Source: Thermoproteota archaeon
GTDB taxonomy: Archaea > Thermoproteota > Thermoprotei_A > Sulfolobales > Pyrodictiaceae
DNA: 6,504 bases
Reading direction: 5' to 3'
NCBI GenBank assembly: GCA_013153105.1
Contig: JAADFC010000099.1
Location: forward strand, 1 to 6,504
Shown: positions 1 to 4,810 of the stretch, one piece after another
How positions within the stretch are numbered: position 1 is the stretch's first letter
Layout: each line of letters begins with the position of its first letter
Notes under the pieces: model-generated
What the model saw: only the letters and a program-made list of their open reading frames with translations
The model's database searches: none
What the model was told of the DNA's origin: nothing
Position numbers and translations under genes: made by a program

Positions 1-186
1 GAGACCCGCCGAAGCCGCCGCCGCGGGATGAGGATGACACACCTCAAGAAGAGGATGACCCGCGACCACCTGGAAGCAGACGAGAGGCTAGGCGAGCTCT
101 TCCAGGTCAAAGAGGCGAAAACCGAGGACGGCACGGTAGTCGTCGAGCTAACCGAGAACAGCACATGCAAAACCTGCGAGGTCTAA
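1..186 (+). CDS. 3' end of an unrecognised small protein with a C-terminal CxxC
   Basis: The frame is open from the first base of the window and ends at TAA 184-186, giving 61 visible residues. The protein may start upstream of the window or at ATG 28 (MRMTHLKKRMT..., 52 residues) or ATG 34; none of these starts has a GGTG-type ribosome site in front, so I treat the gene as partial. The visible part is basic at first (RRSRRRG, LKKRMTRD), then acidic and amphipathic (LEADERLGELF), then a strand-like VVVEL stretch, and it ends in NSTCKTCEV. The CKTC pair four residues from the end could bind a metal or form a disulfide; that is inference. I recognise no family. Codon use (AGG, high GC3) matches the neighbouring genes, so the frame is probably coding. 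It precedes thyX on the same strand by about 70-105 nt. Confidence 0.5.
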   Translation, partial: ETRRSRRRGMRMTHLKKRMTRDHLEADERLGELFQVKEAKTEDGTVVVELTENSTCKTCEV

Positions 187-200
187 AAACACTCTAAACG
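181..200 (+). promoter_or_regulatory. Weak TATA-like A-rich patch upstream of thyX
   Basis: The stretch containing TCTAAAAAC and CTCTAAACG is the only AT-rich patch between the first gene and thyX. A TATA box centred near 186-196 would place transcription start near 212-222, giving a thyX leader of roughly 40-80 nt. It overlaps the stop codon of the preceding gene and is not a good match to the archaeal box, so the call is tentative; co-transcription with the upstream gene is the alternative. Confidence 0.2.
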
Positions 201-257
201 CCCCAGCCCCTTTCAGCCCCCGGCGACGCTCCTCTAGGGGGAACCCTTCTCCCAGGG

Positions 258-1286
258 GTGGGCTTGGCGTCTTCTCCCCGGCTGCGCCCGCCGGTGCAGG
301 TCGCGCTCCTACAGTACACGCGCGAGGGCCCGCGCCTGGTCGCGGCGGCGGCTAGGATAACAGTCTCCAAGAAACCCCTCTCGAGCGCGTGGAACATGAG
401 TGGCAAGGATGTCGAGAAGTGGATAAGGGAGCTCATAAGGAGGGGGCATGGTAGCCCCTTGGAGCATAGCGTCTACACCTTCGAGGCGGAGTGCAGCCGC
501 GTGTGCAGCCACCAGCTGGTCCGCCACCGTCTGGCGAGCTACACCCAGCAGAGCATGAGGCATACCGAGGGTTTCCTACGCGCCGCGGTGCTCCGCGTGT
601 GCAGCCTCCTAGGCAGACGCTGCCCCCAACGCCCTGGGGGGGCTGGGGGCCACCGAGCCTACGCCGACGCCCTGAGAGCCGCCCTGGACGAGGCGGAGCG
701 GGGCCGCGTAGGCTGGGCCGAGCTGGCCGCCGCGGCCAGCGAGGCCTTCGTCTTCAACCCTGGCTGGAGCGGGGATGTGTTGGCGAGGTATGCACGGGCC
801 TACCTTGCCGCGGCCGCCGAGTACTATGAGGCGCTGTCGAAGCATATACCCAAGGAGGATGCGAGGATGCTGCTACCCCAGGCGGTGAGGACAAGGATAG
901 TCTTCACTATGAATGCGCGTGAGCTGCTGGAGAGCTTCCTCCCACTACGCATGTGCAGCCACGCCCAGTGGGAGATAAGGATGCTCGCATGGAAGGTGCA
1001 AGCTCTCCTGGAGCAGGTGCACCCTGAAATCTTCAGCTACGCCGGCCCCCGCTGTGTCCTCCAAGAGAACAGGCTGAGGGACGAGCCCTGCAGGCTGCGC
1101 GACTACCTCGCCGGCCGCTGCGGCTTCACGCAGCCGCGCTGCCCAGAGCTTGTGCCGCGGCAGGGCATCCCCAGCTGCCTGGCCTACGCTGCTGCATCCT
1201 CGGGCGCGATCGCGGAGCCCGCCGGGAGCCGTCCGGCTGATACTAGGGGGGTGCACGCTGAGCCTAGAGGCCAAGCTCGCGCCTGA
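258..1286 (+). CDS. thyX: Flavin-dependent thymidylate synthase ThyX
   Basis: ThyX makes dTMP from dUMP in the cytoplasm, using methylenetetrahydrofolate (or its archaeal equivalent) as carbon donor and NAD(P)H via FAD. The protein shows the family signature RHRX7S: RHR at residues 89-91 and S99 within LVRHRLASYTQQSMR. Other family blocks are GHGSPLEH (63-70), the DAR...LPQAVRTRIVFTMNARELL block (about 201-224), AQWEIR (236-241) and CPELVPRQGI (295-304). The stretch between the signature and the LP block (about 102-195) is longer than in the compact bacterial enzymes of about 220 residues; I think it is a lineage-typical insertion. After CPELVPRQGIPSCL the last 34 residues are low-complexity (Ala, Gly, Pro, Arg) and overlap the opposite gene. 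The start is uncertain: GTG 258 gives 342 residues, but family members usually begin just before the LLxYT strand, which fits GTG 294 (330 residues). Neither has a clear ribosome site. The family call is secure. Confidence 0.95.
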   Translation: MGLASSPRLRPPVQVALLQYTREGPRLVAAAARITVSKKPLSSAWNMSGKDVEKWIRELIRRGHGSPLEHSVYTFEAECSRVCSHQLVRHRLASYTQQSMRHTEGFLRAAVLRVCSLLGRRCPQRPGGAGGHRAYADALRAALDEAERGRVGWAELAAAASEAFVFNPGWSGDVLARYARAYLAAAAEYYEALSKHIPKEDARMLLPQAVRTRIVFTMNARELLESFLPLRMCSHAQWEIRMLAWKVQALLEQVHPEIFSYAGPRCVLQENRLRDEPCRLRDYLAGRCGFTQPRCPELVPRQGIPSCLAYAAASSGAIAEPAGSRPADTRGVHAEPRGQARA

Positions 1287-1473
1287 GAAACTCCCTGAAC
1301 TCCTCCACGGTCATCTCGTCTCGGCGTCGCGGCAGTTTAACCAGCTTCACCTCCCCGCTGGGCGTGAGCAGCCGCAGCTCGTCATGGTCCTTGTAGCGGT
1401 AGACGTCGAGCTGCCTCAGGCCAAGCTCTTCGACAACGCGACGGTATGCGGTGTAGCGCCTACCCACCGGCAT
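1264..1473 (-). CDS. Uncharacterised 69-residue protein, divergent from the toxin-antitoxin pair
   Basis: A charged small protein, MPVGRRYTAYRRVVEELGLR..., with a predicted amphipathic helix (residues 7-19), a strand pair around LDVYRYKDHDELRLL and EVKLVKL, and a C-terminal helix MTVEEFREFLRREL. I recognise no family. I chose ATG 1473 because a perfect GGAGGTG ribosome site lies at 1489-1483, 9 nt upstream, and a TATA-like box centred near 1541 predicts transcription start near 1515, giving a 42-nt leader. The frame is open further up to GTG 1587, but that extension would contain the TATA box and is a serine/arginine-rich stretch typical of non-coding GC-rich DNA. GTG 1515 (83 residues, leaderless) is a second alternative. 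Its 3' end overlaps the thyX 3' end by 23 nt, and it shares a divergent promoter region with the antitoxin gene, so a link to that system is possible but unproven. Confidence 0.65.
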   Translation of the reverse strand: MPVGRRYTAYRRVVEELGLRQLDVYRYKDHDELRLLTPSGEVKLVKLPRRRDEMTVEEFREFLRRELGL

Positions 1474-1482
1474 GCCTCTCCG

Positions 1483-1489
1483 CACCTCC
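1483..1489 (-). promoter_or_regulatory. Ribosome binding site GGAGGTG that decides the start of the 69-residue protein
   Basis: Read on the minus strand, GGAGGTG matches the complement of the archaeal 16S 3' end and sits 9 nt before ATG 1473. The spacing agrees with the 7-8 nt seen for the antitoxin, PIN and permease genes in this window. The same bases would encode Glu-Val if translation began upstream, so the match could be fortuitous. Confidence 0.5.
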
Positions 1490-1535
1490 ACGCTCACACA
1501 GCGGCTCCATGGCACCGCCCGCCGGAGGCTTCTAG

Positions 1536-1545
1536 CCTTTTTAAC
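1536..1545 (-). promoter_or_regulatory. TATA-like box for the leftward small gene
   Basis: On the minus strand the sequence reads GTTAAAAAGG, the most AT-rich run in an otherwise GC-rich region. Its centre (about 1541) lies 26 bp from 1515, the standard archaeal distance to transcription start. This places transcription start just upstream of the GGAGGTG site and ATG 1473. Confidence 0.5.
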
Positions 1546-1571
1546 AGCGCTGCTCCCCGCGCGTCGGGAGC
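1545..1571. promoter_or_regulatory. Palindrome and inverted repeat between divergent promoters, candidate operator
   Basis: CAGCGCTG at 1545-1552 is a perfect 8-bp palindrome. It abuts an inverted repeat, GCTCCC at 1552-1557 and GGGAGC at 1566-1571, separated by 8 bp. Both lie between the leftward TATA box (about 1541) and the rightward one (about 1600). Ribbon-helix-helix antitoxins usually bind inverted repeats at their own promoter, so this is a reasonable operator candidate, but short inverted repeats are common in GC-rich DNA. Confidence 0.25.
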
Positions 1572-1594
1572 TGCGACTAGACGACACCTGCTAA

Positions 1595-1604
1595 CGTTAT
1601 ATCC
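1595..1604 (+). promoter_or_regulatory. TATA-like box of the antitoxin/PIN operon
   Basis: CGTTATATCC is an AT-rich hexamer core in a GC-rich setting. Its centre near 1600 predicts transcription start near 1626, leaving a leader of about 30 nt that carries the ribosome site at 1637-1647 ahead of GTG 1656. Confidence 0.5.
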
Positions 1605-1636
1605 GGCACACCCCCTGAAGGAAGAGACACAGAGGA

Positions 1637-1647
1637 GCGGAGAGGTG
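1637..1647 (+). promoter_or_regulatory. Ribosome binding site of the antitoxin gene
   Basis: GCGGAGAGGTG contains the AGGTG core and ends 8 nt before GTG 1656. It supports that GTG over the ATG at 1649, which lies in another frame and too close to the site. The identical 11-mer precedes the PIN gene at 1902-1912. Confidence 0.6.
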
Positions 1648-1655
1648 CATGTCTC

Positions 1656-1880
1656 GTGAGCATCCCAACTGCGATTTATGTACGTGTCCAGAGCGACTTG
1701 CTCATAGAGTTCGATAAGGCAGCCCAGGAGCGTGGTATGAGCAGGAGTGAAGCAATCCGCGAGGCCATGAGGCTATTCATAAAGTATGTCCGCGTCTCCG
1801 AGGCCGGCAAGCTACGCGGCCTCGTAGAGGACTCGAAGCTGCCAAGCGAGAAACTCGAACAACTAGTCATACCCGGCTAG
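1656..1880 (+). CDS. vapB: Ribbon-helix-helix antitoxin, VapB type
   Basis: A 74-residue protein with the classic CopG/MetJ-type ribbon-helix-helix layout: a DNA-contacting strand TAIYVRVQ (residues 5-12), helix A DLLIEFDKAAQERG (14-27) and helix B beginning with the typical SRSEAIREAMRLFIKYV (29-45). The C-terminal 25 residues (GKLRGLVEDSKLPSEKLEQL) would be the part that wraps and blocks the partner. Such proteins form dimers, bind their own promoter and neutralise the PIN-domain partner encoded next. The PIN gene follows after a 39-nt gap with its own ribosome site, and the two very probably form one operon driven by the box at 1595-1604. Start GTG 1656 is set by the ribosome site 8 nt upstream. 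The symbol is by family type; the exact VapB subfamily cannot be told from sequence alone. Confidence 0.85.
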   Translation: MSIPTAIYVRVQSDLLIEFDKAAQERGMSRSEAIREAMRLFIKYVRVSEAGKLRGLVEDSKLPSEKLEQLVIPG

Positions 1881-1901
1881 CGGCACCGGTGTAGTGTGCA
1901 G

Positions 1902-1912
1902 GCGGAGAGGTG
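1902..1912 (+). promoter_or_regulatory. Ribosome binding site of the PIN gene
   Basis: GCGGAGAGGTG, the same 11 bases as before the antitoxin gene, ends 7 nt before GTG 1920. It supports GTG 1920 over the out-of-frame GTG at 1910, which lies inside the site itself. Confidence 0.6.
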
Positions 1913-1919
1913 AGCAGCC

Positions 1920-2441
1920 GTGGCGGCTGGCCCGGTGCTCGTCGACTCGACTGTCCTCATAAGGCTCATACTAGGCGAGGAGGGCGCGGACTTCGCGGTA
2001 AACCTGCTCAGCAGAGCCGAGCAGGGCCTCGAGACAATAGTACTTCCCAGCACGGCCTTCCTCGCAGCCGTCTCCTCGGCCCTCGTCGCGGCGGCTAGCG
2101 CGGAGTCGGGCGCGGAGACGTTCGAGGAGTCCGTAGCTAAGCTCTACGATGTTGAGGTGAGGGAGAAGGCTTACACGCGCGTCCAGCCGCTGGTCGACTA
2201 TATAGACAGGCTGGTTAAGATGGGCCGGATAATACCCTACAACGTCACCGTCGATGACATCTCGGAGGCGTACCGGAGGGCGTCCCGGCAGGGCCTAACC
2301 CTCCTTGACGCTATAACGGTTGTAGTAGCGGAGAAGCTGAAGATACAGAAAGTAGCCACGTTCAGCAAGAGGCTGCGCGTCGGCCTCCAGGGCTTCACAG
2401 TGCTGCCCCCTAGCGAACAGACAAAACGTCAGAAAGGCTAA
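1920..2441 (+). CDS. vapC: PIN-domain protein, VapC-type toxin with a degenerate acidic site
   Basis: A 173-residue protein paired with the upstream ribbon-helix-helix antitoxin, as expected for a VapC-type RNase toxin that cuts RNA using Mg2+ or Mn2+. The fold landmarks are present: N-terminal strand VLVDSTVLIRLILGEEG with the first acidic residue D9, and GLTLLDAITVVVAEKL with D130 in the usual DA motif, followed by the last strand KVATFSKRL. Two of the usual four acidic positions look altered. The helix that normally carries a Glu (VLPSTAFLAAVSSAL, 41-55) has none, and the final motif reads TFSK with S149 where Asp is usual. Residues 60-110 are longer and more charged than in the minimal toxins of about 130 residues. 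The 3' end overlaps the convergent AroA-like gene by 32 nt. It may be a weakened nuclease, an inactive RNA binder, or a subfamily with shifted residues. The fold call is firm; activity is not. Confidence 0.8.
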   Translation: MAAGPVLVDSTVLIRLILGEEGADFAVNLLSRAEQGLETIVLPSTAFLAAVSSALVAAASAESGAETFEESVAKLYDVEVREKAYTRVQPLVDYIDRLVKMGRIIPYNVTVDDISEAYRRASRQGLTLLDAITVVVAEKLKIQKVATFSKRLRVGLQGFTVLPPSEQTKRQKG

Positions 2442-3699
2442 CGGCGGCCTCGAGGAGCCCCGGCAGCCTGTCCTCTATTTTCTCCGCGGCAACGAGGCCC
2501 CCACGCGCGGCCGCCAGCATACGGCCGAGGACAAGCATGCAGGCAGGCCTCGCCTCCTCCTGGCACTCGAACACGCCTGGGGGCATGGCCGCCTCGACCA
2601 TGACCCTAACCCCCTCCTCGCCCTCCTCGACAGCGGCTCCCTCCAGGCGCGCGAGGCTGGAGGCCGGGTAGCCCTCAGCCTCGAGCACCTCGAGCCCTGA
2701 GATGATGCCCCCCGCTAGGCCCGCGTGTAGTAGGGCGAGGAAGGCGTAGTCTGGGTCGCGCCTCACACTATGCACCATCGACCTCGGCCTCCCCGGGCGC
2801 AGCAGCATACTGCAGGCCCCCCCTTCGCAGCGCGCCTCCGCCTCAAAGCCCAGCGCCGCCGCGAGACTCCTAGCCTCCTCCACGCCGGCGCCCTGGAGCA
2901 GCCTCCACCTAATCTCAGCCCTCCACTCGCCGCTGCACACGAGCAGCGGCACCGCAGCTGCCAGCGCGGCGTAGAGGGAGGAGGCAGGCTCTAGGCCCGC
3001 CCGGGCGGGCGCGGCGGATGGGCCGACCACCAGCCTTCCACCGCTCCACCTCGCCTCGACGCCCAGCAGCTGGAGCAGCCTCACCGCCTCCTCGAGGAGC
3101 GCGGTGCCCCTCACGGAGCCGTGCAGCAGTAGCGTCAGGGGTCTCCCCGCGGCTAGAGCCGCCAGGGCGGCGCCCGCGGCGGCAGCGGCCCAGGGCTTGT
3201 AGAGTCTAGCCAGGGGCCGGCTCGGGGCCGGCGAGACAGAGCCCTCGACTACCACGAGGGAGCCGGGCCTCTCGCCGTGCCAGGCGCGGCCTCCGAGGGA
3301 CGTCACCGCCTCTACAACCTGTCTATAGGGGCTCCTGAGAAGCGCCTCGTAGCCCGCCCGGATGACCAGGCGCTGGCCAGGCCTAAGCCTAGCAGCCGCC
3401 AGCGGCGCCAGCAGCGCGGCAGCCAGCAGGCCGCATCTCGCCACGAGGCTGCCGCCAGCCGGCTCGCCGGAGTCAACCACCTCGATGGAGCCGCCCTGCA
3501 CCTCAACCCTATACCCCAGCAGGCCCAGCCCCCTAGCGAGCTCACGCACACAGCCGCTCCGTGCGGCGGTGTGGCCAGCCTCGACAACGCCCCCGCCGAC
3601 GGCGGCTGCGGCGGCCAGGGAGAACAGCGTAGACCACAGCGAGGCGGGGGCCTCGACCACGCCTCCAGCCGAGCTGCAGCCCCGGACCTCCAGCCTCAA
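2410..3699 (-). CDS. Divergent EPSP synthase (AroA)-fold protein, catalytic residues apparently lost
   Basis: A 429-residue soluble protein, close to the usual 420-440 of EPSP synthase, which joins shikimate-3-phosphate to phosphoenolpyruvate in aromatic amino acid synthesis. The order of elements follows that fold. MRLEVRG then GGVVEAPAS (12-20) matches the N-terminal G-x-V-x-AP-x-SKS start; ARCGLLAAALLAPLAA (87-102) sits where NSGTT-R lies; EALLRSPYRQVVEAVTSLGG (118-137) resembles the RPM-pL-aL-LGa element; DPDYAFLALLHAGLAGG (315-331) and DRLPGLLEAAVSL (410-422) resemble late blocks. However SKS reads SLW (20-22), the S-S-Q position reads YKPW, the R-x-KE-x-DR element reads LEAEGYPASSLARL, and the late HR is missing. 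I infer an inactive or repurposed paralogue; superfamily assignment is by pattern only. Start TTG 3699 fits the family N-terminus, has GGTGGAGGG directly upstream, and no other start codon lies between it and the TAG at 3747-3745. The protein has eight cysteines. Confidence 0.7.
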   Translation of the reverse strand: MRLEVRGCSSAGGVVEAPASLWSTLFSLAAAAAVGGGVVEAGHTAARSGCVRELARGLGLLGYRVEVQGGSIEVVDSGEPAGGSLVARCGLLAAALLAPLAAARLRPGQRLVIRAGYEALLRSPYRQVVEAVTSLGGRAWHGERPGSLVVVEGSVSPAPSRPLARLYKPWAAAAAGAALAALAAGRPLTLLLHGSVRGTALLEEAVRLLQLLGVEARWSGGRLVVGPSAAPARAGLEPASSLYAALAAAVPLLVCSGEWRAEIRWRLLQGAGVEEARSLAAALGFEAEARCEGGACSMLLRPGRPRSMVHSVRRDPDYAFLALLHAGLAGGIISGLEVLEAEGYPASSLARLEGAAVEEGEEGVRVMVEAAMPPGVFECQEEARPACMLVLGRMLAAARGGLVAAEKIEDRLPGLLEAAVSLSDVLSVR

Positions 3700-3751
3700 C
3701 CCTCCACCGCCCCAAGCCCCTCCGGGCGCCGAGGAGGGGGAGGGCTAAGGG

Positions 3752-3765
3752 GACCGGGGCCGGTC
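3752..3765. repeat. Inverted repeat GACCGG-GG-CCGGTC
   Basis: Six-base arms GACCGG and CCGGTC are separated by two G. It lies upstream of the AroA-like gene and could be a regulator site, but it may simply reflect base composition. Confidence 0.35.
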
Positions 3766-3784
3766 GGGGCGCGAAACCCTCAGC

Positions 3785-3809
3785 AGCCCCCGCGGCCGCG
3801 CGCGGGGCT
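3785..3809. repeat. Strong GC hairpin
   Basis: AGCCCC-CGCG pairs with CGCG-(C bulge)-GGGGCT around a GCCG loop, ten pairs in all. The right arm runs into the second GGGCTAAGGGG copy. There is no U-tract on either strand, so it does not look like an archaeal terminator. Confidence 0.4.
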
Positions 3810-3872
3810 AAGGGGGCAACCGCAAGGACCCAGCTCCTCACACCGGCCGCGAAACCCCAAGCCTGCCCGGGA

Positions 3873-3882
3873 GCCTAATTAC
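3873..3882 (+). promoter_or_regulatory. TATA-like box of the methyltransferase unit
   Basis: GCCTAATTAC is the only AT-rich hexamer in the region and follows a purine run, GGGAG, that could serve as the BRE. The centre near 3879 predicts transcription start near 3905. That gives either an almost leaderless start at ATG 3911 or a leader of about 108 nt to ATG 4013. Confidence 0.4.
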
Positions 3883-3950
3883 AGCTTGGCCAGCAGCGCC
3901 TGAGAAGGGGATGAGGCCTGGGGGCTCCACGAGCCCCGCCTCCTGGGGCC

Positions 3951-4040
3951 GTGAAGACAAGCCTCATCGCCGACCCCGCCTCCCTCGTCCGCCCGCAGCG
4001 GGTGCTGGCCGCATGCACGCCGAGGATGTTGAGTACCTAG
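3951..4040 (+). CDS. Possible 29-residue leader ORF overlapping the methyltransferase start
   Basis: GTG 3951 opens a short frame, MKTSLIADPASLVRPQRVLAACTP..., ending at TAG 4038-4040 and overlapping the methyltransferase (ATG 4013) by 28 nt. About 26 of 29 codons end in G or C and the peptide looks protein-like, whereas the methyltransferase frame over the same bases gives an Arg/Pro-rich string with lower GC3. No ribosome site precedes it and no family is recognised. It may be an upstream ORF, a chance frame, or the true N-terminus of the methyltransferase separated by a frameshift. Confidence 0.25.
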   Translation: MKTSLIADPASLVRPQRVLAACTPRMLST

Positions 4041-4810
4041 CCTGGCTCATCGAGTCCAGCGAGGGCTGCCTCTCGCCTGGCAGCGTCGCAGCCCTCGTGG
4101 ACGCCGCCCTTGAGGGGGAGGGTCTTGTAGAGGTTGAAGTTGCACGGTACGGTTACAGGCTTCTCGTGCCCGCGGACCAGCTCCCCGAAGCGTGGGCCAA
4201 CCTGGTCCACGTGGTCTGTATGGACGAGTACATGCTTAGCAGCCTCCGCGGCTACAGGGTGGAGAGCGTGGTAGACATAGGCGGCTTCCTGGGCTTCTCA
4301 GCAGTCCACCTAGCCAACATGCTGAAGCCGCGGAGGCTGCTAGTCTATGAGCCCAACCCAGACGCCGCGCGCGTCGCCGAGCTAAACATCGAAGCCAACC
4401 TGCCCCAGGGGATAGACTTCCGCCTATACCGGGCGGCGGTGGCGGAGGAGGACGGCGAGGCGACGCTCTGGCGGCCCCCCAACTGGGCGAACTCCTCGCT
4501 CCACCGAGCCTACGCGGAGGAGATGGGTGTAGCGCACCCCGAGCCGCTAAAGGTTAAGACCGTGGCCTTCAAACGCGCGGTCCTGGAGGCGGCGCCGGCG
4601 GCGGTAAAGCTTGACGTAGAGGGGGTCGAGGACAGACTCCTACGGGCCTACACGCCCTCGCCCAGCGAAGCCCCCATCCTAGTAGTGGAGGTGCACCCGC
4701 CGACCTCGCCGGGCGAGCTGCAGCGCCTCCTCGAGGCGCGGGGGTACCGGTGTAGCAGCCGGGTGCTCAACGAGAGGCAGGCAGTGTTATCCTGTAGAGC
4801 CGGAGGCTAG
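4013..4810 (+). CDS. FkbM-like SAM-dependent methyltransferase
   Basis: A 265-residue class I (Rossmann-fold) methyltransferase. Motif I for S-adenosylmethionine is VVDIGGFLGFSA (residues 86-97), the acidic motif II is VYEPNP (111-116), and AVKLDVEGVE (197-206) is the characteristic FkbM-family motif. Members methylate oxygen on sugars, polyketides or other small molecules; the substrate here is unknown. About 85 N-terminal residues precede the SAM domain (EYLAWLIESSEG... to YMLSSLRGY) and may recognise substrate. I chose ATG 4013 because GGGTG at 4000-4004 sits 8 nt upstream, matching other genes in the window. ATG 3911 is in frame and only about 6 nt past the predicted transcription start, but adds 34 residues of unconvincing Arg/Pro-rich sequence. 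The stop shares CTAG with the stop of the convergent permease gene. Confidence 0.85.
   Translation: MHAEDVEYLAWLIESSEGCLSPGSVAALVDAALEGEGLVEVEVARYGYRLLVPADQLPEAWANLVHVVCMDEYMLSSLRGYRVESVVDIGGFLGFSAVHLANMLKPRRLLVYEPNPDAARVAELNIEANLPQGIDFRLYRAAVAEEDGEATLWRPPNWANSSLHRAYAEEMGVAHPEPLKVKTVAFKRAVLEAAPAAVKLDVEGVEDRLLRAYTPSPSEAPILVVEVHPPTSPGELQRLLEARGYRCSSRVLNERQAVLSCRAGG

Larger units (their letters stand above)
3700..3910. other. GC-rich intergenic region between divergent genes, with repeated A-B module
   Basis: This 211-bp gap separates the start of the AroA-like gene (leftward) from the methyltransferase unit (rightward). It holds two copies of GGGCTAAGGGG (3742-3752 and 3805-3815) and two copies of CGCGAAACCC (3770-3779 and 3848-3857), in the order A-B-A-B. 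It also contains the inverted repeat at 3752-3765 and the hairpin at 3785-3809. No clear TATA box for the leftward gene was found; CTTAGCC near 3745 (minus strand) is the only weak candidate. Confidence 0.5.

Noticed and set aside
636..650. G7 and G5 runs in thyX as a possible frameshift
   Set aside because: Codons on both sides stay in one frame with consistent high GC3, and ThyX motifs occur before and after the runs in that frame.
491..829. Alternative plus-strand frame of 112 codons inside thyX
   Set aside because: Arg/Pro/Gly-rich string without motifs, fully inside the securely identified ThyX frame.
1474..1587. N-terminal extension of the small minus-strand gene up to GTG 1587
   Set aside because: It would contain the TATA-like box and the inverted repeats, its sequence is Ser/Arg-rich filler, and ATG 1473 has a perfect ribosome site.
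1884..1891. CACCGGTG palindrome between antitoxin and PIN genes
   Set aside because: An isolated 8-bp palindrome in GC-rich sequence within an operon; no second copy or other support.
2698..2712. C-box-like GATGATGC after CTGA, as a C/D box sRNA
   Set aside because: The C box is imperfect, no matching D and C'/D' boxes follow at the right distances, and the site lies inside the AroA-like coding region.
3762..3785. tRNA T-arm-like GGGTTTCGCGCCCC on the minus strand
   Set aside because: The loop does not match TTCRANY and no acceptor, D-arm or anticodon arm can be built around it.
3785..3809. Hairpin as a transcription terminator
   Set aside because: It lies between the starts of two divergent genes and has no U-tract on either strand; archaeal termination relies on T-rich runs.
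3277..3903. Open frame of 208 codons on the plus strand opposite the AroA-like gene
   Set aside because: The peptide is Arg/Pro/Ser/Gln-rich with no recognisable structure, while the opposite strand carries a coherent protein with alternating strand and helix pattern. It is a composition shadow in GC-rich DNA.
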